Source: Spiroplasma endosymbiont of Aspidapion aeneum (GTDB lineage Bacteria > Bacillota_I > Bacilli_A > Mycoplasmatales > Mycoplasmataceae). From it: DNA of 64,000 bases. A program made the translations under genes and the position numbers. This document shows positions 1 through 10,120 of this stretch, in pieces. Under the pieces are notes generated by a model, which saw only the letters and a program-made list of their open reading frames with translations, did no database searches and was not told the origin of the DNA. Position 1 is the first letter of the stretch. Each line of letters begins with the position of its first letter. The DNA is taken from NCBI RefSeq assembly GCF_964031045.1, contig NZ_OZ034994.1, forward strand, positions 248,001 through 312,000, in the 5' to 3' direction.

Positions 1-1316
1 TTGAAAAAGATATAATATTAAAAAAAATTAAAATAGACCAAGAGATTTTAGAATTAAAAGAAAAAGAAGTAGATAATATTCTTCGAGATAATAGATTCTT
101 AAAAGATTCGTTATTAAAAAACGAAAATAAAGTCTCAGAACACAAGCGCCAATTAAATGCAAAATTACACGATGTTATTGAAATTCTTGAAAAGAATAGC
201 AATTATACAGAAGAGGAGGCAAAAAACAAGCTTATAGAATTTATTAAAATTAAATATGATAATTTTTTAACAGAACAATTGGCTATTAGAAATTCTCACT
301 TAAATATGGTCAATAAGGAAAAAAACCGTGCAATATTACTTAATATGCTTGCTAACGTCTCGACAAGTGTTGTATATGAAGGTACAAGCAATGTTTTTAA
401 ATTATCATGCCCCGATGAAAAGGCTAAAATTATTGGTAAGGATGGGCGAAACCTAAAAGCTATACAAAGAATTTTGGGTGTTGATATTGTTCTTAAATAT
501 TCTGAAGATGAAATATTAATAACATCATTTGATCCGATAAGAAGATATGTTGCATCAAGGGTTATTAAAAACCTTTTAGATAAAAAAAGATTACAGCCAC
601 AATCTATTGAGGATGAAGCTAAAAAAATAGAGGGAGAATTAAAATTTGAATTTTATCAAAAGGGCTTGGAGACAGCAAATGAAAACAAAATTTATGACTT
701 TTCTGAAAATATATTAACTCACTTAGGAATGTTAGAATATAGGTCAAGTTATGGCCAATCTGTTTTGAAACACTCAATTGAGGTTGGACAAATATCAAGG
801 TTAATTGCAATTGAATTGGAATTAGATCCAATACTAGCGTTTAAGTGTGGTATTCTTCATGACATTGGTAAGGCTGTGGATAAAAGTCAAGAAGGAACAC
901 ATGTATCATTAGGGGTTAAACTTCTAAAGGCTGAAAATATGGATGAAATAATAATAAACTCTGTTGAGGCTCATCATGAAGATGTTGAAAAAAAATCTTT
1001 GTATGCTGAGATTGTTTCTATAGCCGATACTATATCAGCATCAAGACCTGGCGCAAGAAACTTAGATTTGGAACAATTCATTACAAGAATGAATGATATA
1101 GAAAATATGATTAAAGAGTTTGAAGGTGTAAAAGAAGTTTATGCTTTAAAATCTGGTAGACAAATAAGGGTTATGGTTAACCCACAAATAATATCTGACT
1201 TTGATATGAGCGAATTAGCTGTTAAGATTAAGGAAAAAATATCTTTAATTAATACAACACCAGGCGAGGTTGTTATAAGCATTATTAGAGAAAAAAGATT
1301 TTCTATACCATTATAA
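1..1316 (+). CDS. rny: Ribonuclease Y, 5' end outside window
   Basis: RNase Y is the membrane-anchored endoribonuclease that starts mRNA decay in many Firmicutes and mollicutes. The frame is open from base 3, so the N-terminal membrane anchor lies upstream of the window; what is visible starts in the long charged coiled coil. A KH RNA-binding domain follows (KIIGKDGRNLKAIQ, around 430-480) and then the HD metal-dependent nuclease domain with the diagnostic HDIGKAVD motif near 860. The C-terminal part matches the family to its end. An intrinsic terminator follows directly. The first ATG-like start inside the window (279) is internal to the gene and should not be taken as the true start. Very confident in family. 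Confidence 0.96.
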   Translation, partial: EKDIILKKIKIDQEILELKEKEVDNILRDNRFLKDSLLKNENKVSEHKRQLNAKLHDVIEILEKNSNYTEEEAKNKLIEFIKIKYDNFLTEQLAIRNSHLNMVNKEKNRAILLNMLANVSTSVVYEGTSNVFKLSCPDEKAKIIGKDGRNLKAIQRILGVDIVLKYSEDEILITSFDPIRRYVASRVIKNLLDKKRLQPQSIEDEAKKIEGELKFEFYQKGLETANENKIYDFSENILTHLGMLEYRSSYGQSVLKHSIEVGQISRLIAIELELDPILAFKCGILHDIGKAVDKSQEGTHVSLGVKLLKAENMDEIIINSVEAHHEDVEKKSLYAEIVSIADTISASRPGARNLDLEQFITRMNDIENMIKEFEGVKEVYALKSGRQIRVMVNPQIISDFDMSELAVKIKEKISLINTTPGEVVISIIREKRFSIPL

Positions 1317-1339
1317 ATCAAAAAGTAATCTAATTAAAG

Positions 1340-1363
1340 TGAAGGGTTTACCTTCATTTTTTT
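1340..1363 (+). terminator. Intrinsic terminator after rny
   Basis: Six-base-pair stem tgaagg/ccttca with a five-base loop, followed by seven T. It lies 24 bases after the rny stop codon. Confidence 0.85.
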
Positions 1364-1485
1364 ATAAATAAGAAAGTAACAATAAGGTAATGGCATTAAA
1401 ATATTAAGAATATCTTGGTAAAAAAATATAAAATTAATAGAAAAAAATTATTTAAGAAATTAAATATATTTTTTTGGAACTCGGT

Positions 1486-1562
1486 TAACATAAAATAAGT
1501 GAAACTATGTGTATTGGATGTCTAACCCTATAGCAGATTTAGATTCCTTTATTATTAGACAT
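1486..1562 (+). ncRNA. Candidate structured RNA between rny and ffh
   Basis: The stretch has a more mixed composition than the surrounding AT-rich spacer and holds two possible hairpins: acata (1488-1492) with tatgt (1506-1510), and a perfect 8-bp stem atgtctaa (1518-1525) with ttagacat (1555-1562). There is no open frame. The ffs (SRP RNA) gene came to mind because ffh is next, but the conserved GGAAG/AGCA core was not found, so identity is unknown. It may be an ffh leader, a small RNA or a terminator without a T-run. Confidence 0.25.
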
Positions 1563-1595
1563 TTTATATTTAAAATAAAAAAAATATGATATGAT

Positions 1596-1601
1596 TATAA
1601 T
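1596..1601 (+). promoter_or_regulatory. -10 box for ffh
   Basis: A perfect TATAAT sits 31 bases before the ffh start. A strong AAGGAGG ribosome binding site follows at 1621-1627 and fixes the ATG at 1633. Confidence 0.6.
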
Positions 1602-1632
1602 AGTATATATAAAAAAATAAAAAGGAGGACCT

Positions 1633-2982
1633 ATGGGATTTGGTGATTTTTTAGCTAATAGAATGAAAAAGACTTTTGAAAAAACAATGAAAAAGTCAAC
1701 ACTAAATGAAGATAATATAAACGAAGTTTTAAGAGAAATGAGACTTACATTGTTAGAAGCTGATGTTAATGTAGATGTTGTTAAAACTTTGTTAGATAGA
1801 ATTAAGACAAAGGCGTTGGGTGTTTATGTAGAACATGGTGCACGCGCTGAACAACAAATCGTTAAAATTGTTCACGAGGAACTTGTAGAAATTTTGGGTA
1901 AAACAAATAAACCGTTAGAAATTAACCATAAACCAAGTATAATTATGATGGTTGGACTACAAGGGGCCGGTAAAACTACAACTTGTGGTAAACTTGCGCA
2001 TTATATAAGGAAGAAAGAAAACAAGAAGACATTGATGGTCGGGTTAGATATTTATAGACCCGGTGCAATTGATCAATTAGTTGAAATTGGTAACAAAAAT
2101 AATTTTGAGGTATTTGAGAAACAAAAACAAAACCCTGTTAAAACTGCAAAAGAGGCTGTTGATTATGCAAATTCTATGGGCTATGACGTTGTTATTTTAG
2201 ATACTGCTGGACGCTTGCAAATTGATAAAGATCTTATGAACGAACTAAAAGATATTAGAAAAAATGTTTCACCCGATGAGATAATTTTAACTGTTGATGG
2301 TATGACTGGTCAAGATGTTATAAATGTTACAAATACATTTAATGAAGAACTGAAAGTAACAGGTGTTATTGTTACAAAATTAGATGGAGACACAAGAAGT
2401 GGTGGAGCTTTATCTATATCTTACAAAACAAAACTTCCAATTAAATTTATTGGTGAAGGTGAAACTGTTTCTGATCTTGATGCGTTCTACCCAAAGAGAA
2501 TGGCTGATAGAATTCTTGGTATGGGTGATGTTGAAACATTATTTGAAAAAGCAACCTCTGTTGTTGATAATCGTACAATGGAAAAAACAATGAGAAGAAT
2601 GATGGCTGGTCAGTTTGACTTAGAAGATTTAAAGAATCAAATGGAACAATTGGCAAAAATGGGAAGTCTTGGGGGATTAATGAAAATGATTCCGGGAATG
2701 AATGGTAAAGTCAATGAAAAACAAATTGAAGATGCTAATAGAAAAGTTTGATTGTTTGGAATTTTAATGAGCTCAATGACATTAAAAGAGAGACGTGAAC
2801 CAAGACTACTAAAATCATTAACCCGAAAACAAAGGATTGTTAAGGGATCGGGAAGAACTGAAAAAGAATTTAATGAACTAATAACTCAATTTGATAAAGG
2901 AAAAAAACAGGTCCTTGAAATGGTGAAAAACTTTAAACAAGGCCAATTTGGCGGCGGTTTTAACCCTTTCGGACCACATTAA
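1633..2982 (+). CDS. ffh: Signal recognition particle protein Ffh (SRP54)
   Basis: Ffh binds signal sequences of nascent membrane and secreted proteins and, with SRP RNA and FtsY, delivers ribosomes to SecYEG. The 449-residue product has the N domain, then the GTPase domain with GLQGAGKTTTCGK (P loop), DTAGRLQ and TKLDGDTRSGG, and the methionine-rich M domain ending in the SRP-RNA-binding GSGRTEKEFNELITQF segment. TGA at 2749-2751 must be read as Trp (residue 373); the downstream part, SMTLKERREP onward, is standard M domain, so this is one gene and not two. The strong ribosome binding site AAGGAGG decides the start. It has its own promoter and appears monocistronic. Confidence 0.97.
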
Positions 2983-3153
2983 TATTCCTTATAATTTTTA
3001 TATTTATCCATATCTTACATAATAACATTAGTTATTATTTTTTCTATTTTTGACAATTTATATATATTGATAACACATATAATAAAATTTTATTATTAAA
3101 ACTTTATATCTATAAATCACACTTTGTTAAATAAAATTAAAATATCACATTTT

Positions 3154-3196
3154 CCTTAATTTATATTAAAAATTTTTTTTTAATATAAATTAAAGA
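3154..3196 (+). terminator. Hairpin with internal T-run downstream of ffh
   Basis: The arms cttaatttatatta and taatataaattaaag pair over about 14 bases around an A/T-rich loop. It could terminate ffh or be an operator; it is distant from the ffh stop (about 170 bases), and there is no T-run after the stem. Confidence 0.35.
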
Positions 3197-3221
3197 ATAC
3201 CATTCTTACTGGCTTTTTTAC

Positions 3222-3260
3222 AATATATTGAAAATCTGTTACTCATAATATTGAAAATCT
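3222..3260 (+). repeat. Direct repeat pair upstream of the nrd operon
   Basis: Two near-identical 16-base copies, aatatattgaaaatct (3222-3237) and ataatattgaaaatct (3245-3260), are offset by 23 bases. The first includes acaatatattg (from 3220), which resembles the core of the NrdR box that regulates ribonucleotide reductase genes. The offset does not match the usual two-box NrdR spacing, so the link to NrdR is only a suggestion. Confidence 0.4.
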
Positions 3261-3492
3261 CTATTTTAGCTGAAAATAATAAACAGATTATTATTATAAA
3301 TATATTTACCAATTTTTACCAATATTTTTTATATTTCTTTGGTTTAATAATAGAGTATATAGTTTGTTATATACAATTAAATTTAAATAATTTACTATCA
3401 TTTAAGTAGAAAAATTATTTTTCCAAATATTTATAAATATGCTTTATGTAAAAACATAAGTAAAATTTTATGCCAATAAGGAGTAACACCAT

Positions 3493-4515
3493 ATGAAAAA
3501 GAAAAAAAATAATTATTATCATGAATCTATTTCTCCAATTGATTATGTAAATAATAATTACAAAGGTAAGATAAGAGCAGTAAATTGAAATTATATAAAT
3601 GATGAAAAAGATCTTGAAGTTTGAAATAGAATAACCCAAAATTTTTGATTACCAGAAAAAGTCCCAGTATCAAATGATTTACAATCATGAAAAACACTAG
3701 ATAATAAATGGCAAGAGTTAATAACAAGAACATTTACAGGTTTAACTCTATTAGATTCAGTACAAGCTACTGTGGGTGATGTTGCCCAAATTGCCCATTC
3801 TCAAACTGACCACGAACAAGTAATTTATGCTAATTTTGCATTTATGGTTGGTGTTCACGCTAGAAGCTATGGAACAATTTTTTCAACACTTTGTTCAAGC
3901 GAACAAATAGAAGAAGCACATAATTGGGTAATTAATACTGAAAGTCTTCAAGCTAGAGCAAAAGCGCTTATTCCATATTATCAAGGTGAAAATGCTTTAT
4001 ATTCAAAAGTTGCAGCTGCACTTATGCCTGGTTTCTTGCTTTATGGTGGTTTTTATTTACCATTCTATTTAATTGCGAGAAACAAACTTCCAAATACAGC
4101 AGATATTATTAGGTTAATTTTAAGGGATAAGGTTATTCATAACTACTATAGTGGTTACAAGTTTCAAAGAAAAGTTGAAAAACTATCAAGCCAAAAACAA
4201 AAAGAGGTTAAGGATTTTGTCTTTAAATTGACATATCAATTGATTGACCTTGAAAAAAAATATTTAATTGAATTATATGAGGGTTTTGATTTAGCAGACG
4301 AAGCAATAAGATTTAGTTTATATAATGTTGGAAAATTTTTGCAAAATCTAGGTTATGAATCTCCATTCACAAATGAAGAGACTAAAATAGCTCCAGAAAT
4401 ATTTAATCAACTATCTGCAAGAGCTGATGAAAATCATGATTTCTTTTCAGGGAATGGTTCTTCATATGTTATGGGTGTTACTGAGGATACAAGCGATGAT
4501 GATTGGGATTTCTAA
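3493..4515 (+). CDS. nrdF: Ribonucleotide reductase small subunit NrdF, class Ie (metal-free type)
   Basis: NrdF is the R2 radical-generating subunit that activates NrdE to reduce ribonucleotides. The 340-residue protein starts at ATG 3493 behind aaggagt and uses several TGA Trp codons. Sequence shows the conserved first ligand Asp in TGLTLLD and both His ligands (H122, H216), but three metal-binding glutamates are replaced: V119 in FMVGVHA, P179 in [10 protein letters not shown] and K213 in LRDKVIH. Tyr126 in HARSYGTIF is present. Known work on Mesoplasma florum and Mycoplasma describes exactly this VPK set as class Ie, in which a modified tyrosine (DOPA) at position 126 carries the radical without metal. 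I infer the same mechanism here. Overlaps by spacing of 2 nt with nrdI. Confidence 0.95.
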
Positions 4516-4517
4516 AA

Positions 4518-4976
4518 ATGCATAAGGACATCGTTAGAGTTCATAAAAGTGAAATTAGAAGACCTAAAAATGATATCCACATAGTTTATTTTTCTTCAAA
4601 ATCAAATAACACCCATAGATTTATATTAAAATTAGATGGAATTAAATCAACAAGAATACCAATTGAAATAGAGGAATCATTATTTGTAGATTGCGACTAT
4701 GTTTTGATAACCCCAACATATGGTGGAGGAGGAAGTGATATTTCTGGATCTGTGCCAAAACAAGTAATTAAGTTTTTGAATAATGAGACAAATAGAAAAT
4801 TATGTTATGGTGTTATTGCTTCTGGAAATACAAATTTTGGAGATAGTTTTGCAATCGCTGGACCTATTATATCTAAGAAATTAGGTATACCCCTTTTATA
4901 TCAATTTGAATTATTAGGAACAAAAGTAGATACAATTAATGTAATTAAAATATTAAAAAATTTTTGAGAGGAATAA
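4518..4976 (+). CDS. nrdI: Flavodoxin-like protein NrdI
   Basis: NrdI is a small FMN protein that supplies the oxidant for assembling the NrdF radical; in class Ie it is needed to hydroxylate the radical tyrosine to DOPA. The 152-residue product shows the flavodoxin fold signature: [12 protein letters not shown] near the N terminus (phosphate loop), ITPTYGGGG, and [15 protein letters not shown]. The ATG at 4518 follows the nrdF stop by two bases; an ATG at 4503 inside nrdF is possible but less likely. TGA near the end is Trp, so the protein ends FWEE. Position between nrdF and nrdE matches the usual operon. Confidence 0.93.
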
Positions 4977-4979
4977 ACT

Positions 4980-7124
4980 ATGAGTAACAAGAAATTATTA
5001 AATGATAATGAAGAATACATTGAACTTAATGCCCGTGCTAAAATATTTACTAAAGGAGTTGACAATTTTAAATTAGATATTCAAGCCGCTAATAGTTATA
5101 TTGATAACCATATAAAGCCCAATTTTCTATCATTTAATTCTGTTAAGGATAGAATTGAATATTTAGTTAAAGAACATTACTATGATGAAAAGATTATTGG
5201 GATGTATAAAATGAATGAAATAGATGAATTAACAAAATTTGCATATAGTTTCAAACATAATTTTTCAAGTTTTATGGGTGCTATTAAATTTTTCAGCGCT
5301 TATGCTTTAAAGAGTTTTGATGGTAAAAAATATTTAGAAACATATGAAGAAAGAGTATTAATGAATGCTTTATATTTTGGACAAGGTTCATATGATGATG
5401 CTAAAAAATATTTACAAACTATAATCACTGGTAGATTTCAACCTGCTACACCAACTTTTTTGAATGCTGGTAAAAAACAAAGAGGAGAATACATATCTTG
5501 TTATTTGATTAGAGTAGAAGACAATATTGAAGCAATCGGAAGATCAATAGCAGAATCTCTGCAACTTTCTAAAAGAGGTGGAGGTGTAGCTTTATGCCTA
5601 ACTAACTTGAGAGAAAGCGGCGCTCCAATTAAGAATATTAAAAATCAAGCAACAGGACTTATTCCCGTTATGAAGATATTGGAGGATTCATTTTCATATG
5701 CTAATCAACTTGGACAAAGACAGGGCGCTGGAGCTGTTTACGTAAATATTCATCATCCAGATGTCTTAACATTTTTAGATACTAAAAGAGAAAATGCTGA
5801 TGAAAAAATTAGAATAAAATCTCTTTCTTTGGGTCTTATTGTTCCTGATATAACTTTTGAGCTTGCAAAAGAAGATAAAGAAATGGCTTTGTTTTCGCCA
5901 TATGATATTGAACGTTTTTATAAAAAGCCGATGTCAGATATTTCAATTACAAAAGAATATTATAATATGCTTTCAAATAATAAAATATCTAAGAAATTTG
6001 TGAGTGCAAGAAAAATATTTCAAACAATCGCTGAACTTCATTTTGAGAGTGGATATCCTTATATGATGTTTGATGATACTGCAAACAAGGAAAATGCACT
6101 ACCAGGTAGAATAATAATGAGTAACCTATGTAGTGAAATATTACAAGTCAATACAAAAAGTGAGTATGAAGTGGATCTTTCATACAAGACAATTGGTGAG
6201 GATATATGTTGTAACCTTGCTAGTTTAAATATTGCAAAAATAATGGAGACCGGAAATGAATTTGGTGATGTTGTTGAAACTGCAATATATTCACTAGACA
6301 CAGTTTCTAGAACCAGCGATATTTCTGTAGCTCCTTCTATTGAAAATGGTAACAAAAAAAACCATGCACTAGGATTGGGTGCTATGAATTTACACGGTTT
6401 TTTAGCAACTAATAAAATTTATTATGATTCTCCAGAAGCGATTGATTTTACGGATATCTTCTTTTATTCGGTAGCTTTTCATGCCTTTAATGCCTCAAAT
6501 AAGTTGGCGAAGAAATTTGGAGTATTTGCCAGTTTTAAGGACTCTCGTTTTGCGGATGGAAGTTATTTTGAAAAATATACAAAATGTTCTAGTGATATGT
6601 TACTACCACAAACAACAAAAATAAAAGAATTATTTAATAAGTACAAAATAAAAATTCCAACTCAGAAAGATTGAATAGAACTTGTTGAGAGAATTAAAAA
6701 AGACGGGCTAGCAAATTCTCATTTGATGGCTGTAGCTCCAACGGGTTCAATTAGTTATTTATCTTCTTGTACTCCAAGTTTACAACCTGTTGTTGCACCT
6801 ATTGAGGTACGAAAGGAAGGAAAAATTGGTAGAGTATATGTTCCTGCATATAAAATAAACTCTGATAATATTGAATATTATGCAAAAGATGCATATGAAA
6901 TGGGACCGGACCCAATAATTGATATTGTTGCTGCAGCACAAAAGCATGTTGATCAAGGTATTTCATTAACCTTATTTTTTAAGGATAGTGCCACAACCCG
7001 TGATTTAAATAGGGCATACATTCGAGCATTTAAAAAAGGTTGCAAAACAATATATTATGTAAGAGTTCGCCAAGATGTTTTAAAAGACAGTGAAAATTAT
7101 GAATGTGACGCATGTGCTGTTTAA
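4980..7124 (+). CDS. nrdE: Ribonucleotide reductase large subunit NrdE (class Ib/Ie alpha)
   Basis: NrdE binds ribonucleoside diphosphates and reduces them using the radical passed from NrdF. The 714-residue protein is read through TGA (Trp) at 6672. Visible landmarks: the short class Ib N terminus without an ATP cone, ISCYLI with the substrate-face cysteine, NLCSEILQ and CCNLASLNI active-site region, TPSLQPV, the two adjacent radical-path tyrosines IYYVR, and a C-terminal redox tail CDACAV that exchanges electrons with glutaredoxin- or thioredoxin-like partners. Gag-gaa before the ATG (4966-4973) serves as ribosome binding site. Last gene of the nrdFIE operon, followed by a terminator. Confidence 0.97.
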
Positions 7125-7157
7125 TTTATAATTTTTAAACTACAAAATATTATTAAA

Positions 7158-7206
7158 ATAAAATAATTTTACAAAAAAATACTTCTTGTGAAGTTTTTTG
7201 TAAAAA
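7158..7206 (+). terminator. Intrinsic terminator after nrdE
   Basis: Stem acttc/gaagt with loop ttgt, extended by pairing of ttttacaaaaaa with ttttttgtaaaa. The T-run is part of the outer stem, so it may work in both directions. Confidence 0.8.
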
Positions 7207-7230
7207 TTTTTATATTTATTTTATTATCCT

Positions 7231-7371
7231 TTAGGTAATTAACAAAATTTTTTTATTAACAAAATATTTATTATATATTTTATTACATATTTAATTTAAT
7301 TTCAACATTTTTTGTTTTTTTAACAAAAATTAATAATAATTGCAGAAGTGCACAAATCATCAATTACCTAA
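7231..7371. repeat. Inverted repeat flanking the PTS promoter region
   Basis: Ttaggtaatt at 7231-7240 and its exact reverse complement aattacctaa at 7362-7371 lie about 120 bases apart. They may be paired operator half-sites for the PTS gene downstream; nothing else supports a role. Confidence 0.3.
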
Positions 7372-7432
7372 ATAAATATTTTTTTTCAACATAAACATTT
7401 AAAAATATTAGAAAATAAAATAAGGAGGAATT

Positions 7433-9901
7433 ATGGATAAAATTTTTAAAGAAGAATTTATTTTCTTAAATGAAGAAATAAATTCAAAAAAAGAAGCTTT
7501 TGAGTTTATTGCACAAAAAGCTTTTGAGTTCAAAATTTCTACGTCTGTTGAAGCCCTTATAAATGGGTTGAACAAGCGCGAAGAGGAGGGTTCAACAGGT
7601 TTTGAAGACGGATTTGCGATCCCCCATGCAAGAATTAAAGAAATAGTAGAACCGGCTGTTTTTGTTGTTAAATTTAAAAACGGAATTGATTGGCAATCAA
7701 TGGATGGCAAAAAAACAAAAGTAGCTATTGCACTATTGGTTCCGAAGGGGAAAAATGGTGATCAACATTTAGAAATATTAAGTGATATTGCCACAAAATT
7801 AACTAATGAGAAGTTTAAGAAAGGTCTTATTGCTGCTAAAACAAAAGATGCCGTTTTGAAACTTTTAATGAGCGAAAATAATAAAAAGGACCAAAATATT
7901 ACTACAAAAAATTCAAAAACTAAGGGAAATATTGTAGGTATTACTGCTTGTATTGTTGGGATAGCCCACACTTATATGGCAGAGGAAAAATTATTAGAAA
8001 CAGGAAAAAAACTTGGTTATAATATTAGAATTGAAACACAAGGTTCACGTGGTGTTGGCGGTAAACTAACAGAACAAGAAATTGAAAATGCTGATATTGT
8101 AATATTGGCAACAGACACATCTATTGACAAATCAAGATTTATTGGTAAGAAGGTATATTCATTAAAAGTGTCGGATGCTATAAAAAATCCAGAGAAAACA
8201 ATTAATGAAGCATTTGAAAAAGGGGCAACATTTTCACCATTACGTAATGATTCTTTTTCAAACAAGAATGGAAAAAAAGAAGCGGACCGAAGTCAAGGAC
8301 CGTTGCAACATATTCTAGCTGGTATCTCTTATATGATACCAATCATTATTTTAGGTGGAATTTGTTTAGCATTTTCAATTGGTATAGCAAAGGCGGCATG
8401 AGGACCAACCGCTGGTACAAATGGTAAAAATGGTGATAGTACTTGAAATGTTCTTAATACATTAAATATAATTGGTGGAGCTGCATTTACACTAATGATC
8501 CCTATATTAGGGGCATTTATAGCAAATTCTATTTCAGGACGTTCAGCTATTGCTCCGGCATTGGTTTCCTCATATATTGGAAATTCAGCTGGAACAATTA
8601 ATCCAGATAATACCACAACTCCTGGGGATTTGATGCCTTGAATTTCGGGTATGAAGGTTGTTCAAACACCATTAGGTTTCATTGGTGCTATAATTGCTGG
8701 TTTATCTGTAGGATACTTTGTAAAATGAGTAAATACCTGAAGAGTTCCAAAATCACTAGCACCTGCAATGCCAATATTCTTTGTACCAATCGTTGCTGGT
8801 GTAGGAATGTCATTTATATTCATTTATGTAATTGGTGCTCCCGTTGGATGAGTAATGCAAAATGTACAAGATGGTATTAAAGATGTTTATAATAGTGGTA
8901 CTATTAGTATTGGAGTTGGTCTTGGATTTGGTATAATACTTGGTGCGATGGCCGGATTTGATATGGGTGGGCCAATTAATAAAATAGCATTTGTTACATG
9001 TTCAATGCTTGTAACGTCAAAAATTTACTATCCAATGGGAGCTATGGCTGCTGGTATTCCTGTTGCACCATTGGGTATGGGTTTAAGTACAATAATATTT
9101 AGAAGATTTTTCAATAATAATGAAAAAGGACTAGGAGTATCTGCAATGATTATGGGTTCTATTGGTATTTCAGAGGGGGCCATTCCTTTTGCGATTCGTG
9201 ATCCAAAAAGAGCTATTGTATGTAATGTAATTGGTTCTGGTGTTGCTGGTGGAATAGCTGGAGCATTTAAAATTGAAGATTCAGCCGCTCATGGTGGGCC
9301 TATTGTTGCTATTCTTGGAGCTGTGCCATATGGAGTCCAAACATTATACTTCTTTATAGCTATTATATGTGGAGTAATAGTTACAACATTTACATACGGA
9401 TTTTGATTAATTAAAGATGCTGGTGCATACGGTTCTGTTAAAGAAGCTCATGTAAGATTAATTGCAGACTCTCGTGCTGATAAAGCGGATAAAATTGAAG
9501 CTTTAAGAAATGAAAAAAGAGAAGCAAAAAGAGAAGGTAAAAATGACTTAGTTTTAAGTATATTGTCTGAAATAGCTAAAATTAAGGCTGATACTAAAGC
9601 CAAAATAGCAATTTCTAAGCAAGCTTATCTCGCAAATAAAGCAGATGAAGCAGATTTTATAAAAACACAAAAACAATCAATTAAAGTGGCAATATCTGAT
9701 ATAAATAAAGATTTTGCTACAAAAAAAGCATCATTAAAATCTGAAATTAAGGAATGTAAAGCCTCTAAACAAAGAGAAAAACTTGATATTTTAGAATTAA
9801 AAATGTCTGAATTAATTGATGAAAAAGAAGAAAAAATTATTAAGTACCACACAAATCTTAGAGAAGAATACCTTAAAAAATATTTATTGGCGATTGGATA
9901 A
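7433..9901 (+). CDS. fruA: Fructose-type PTS permease EIIABC with C-terminal coiled-coil extension
   Basis: PTS permease that imports and phosphorylates a hexose, most likely fructose. The 822-residue protein, read through several TGA Trp codons, has EIIA (residues about 1-145, phosphoryl His65 in FAIPHAR), EIIB (about 160-255, Cys173 in GITACIVGIAHTYMAEE), and a membrane EIIC domain (about 285-655, including DMGGPINK and EGAIPFAIRDP). This domain order is typical of FruA. What is unusual is a hydrophilic tail of about 165 residues after the last membrane helix, rich in Lys, Glu and Ala and with coiled-coil character, which ordinary FruA lacks. A second FruA-like protein at 20791 has only a short tail. 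Sugar specificity could also be mannitol or mannose-like. Confidence 0.92.
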
Positions 9902-9948
9902 AATAATATTAAATTATCTAATAGTTGTATTTTTGTATAAATAATAAT

Positions 9949-9979
9949 AAAAGATTGAGTATCAGCTCAATCTTTTAAT
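9949..9979 (+). terminator. Intrinsic terminator after fruA
   Basis: Ten-base stem aaagattgag/ctcaatcttt with loop tatcag, ending in T residues. Confidence 0.88.
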
Positions 9980-10003
9980 TTGTTCACTTTTTAAAATTAT
10001 CAA

Positions 10004-10042
10004 AAAAAATTCTACACATTAATAAATTGTGTAGAATTTGTT
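10004..10042 (-). terminator. Intrinsic terminator for the minus-strand gene
   Basis: Stem aaattctacaca/tgtgtagaattt; read on the minus strand it is followed by a run of eight T, 80 bases after the minus-strand stop codon. Together with the fruA terminator it forms a convergent terminator pair. Confidence 0.85.
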
Positions 10043-10120
10043 TAGATATGTATATTAATTAATAATATATTGGTGCATAAGTTTTTAGATCAATATAGAT
10101 TAGATATTTTTTATTACTTA

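Larger units (their letters stand above)
2983..3492 (+). other. AT-rich spacer and nrd leader
   Basis: About 510 bases without a gene. It contains a hairpin (3154-3196), a pair of direct repeats (3222-3260), and the nrdF ribosome binding site aaggagt at 3478-3484. Otherwise only AT-rich sequence is seen. Confidence 0.6.
7125..7432. other. Spacer between nrdE and the PTS gene
   Basis: Contains the nrdE terminator, a separated inverted repeat, and the strong ribosome binding site aaggagg (7423-7429) of the PTS gene. No gene seen. Confidence 0.6.

Noticed and set aside
1486-1562. SRP RNA (ffs) gene next to ffh
   Set aside because: The conserved SRP domain IV core was not found on either strand, so the stretch is listed only as an unassigned structure.
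2749-2754. Apparent split of ffh (and of nrdE, fruA, adhE, der and others) at TGA codons
   Set aside because: Family alignments continue without a break across the TGA, which sits where Trp is expected or tolerated; code 4 explains all of them, so they are not pseudogenes.
7231-7371. Inverted repeats before fruA as transposon ends
   Set aside because: Only 120 bases lie between them, without any coding sequence or target duplication.
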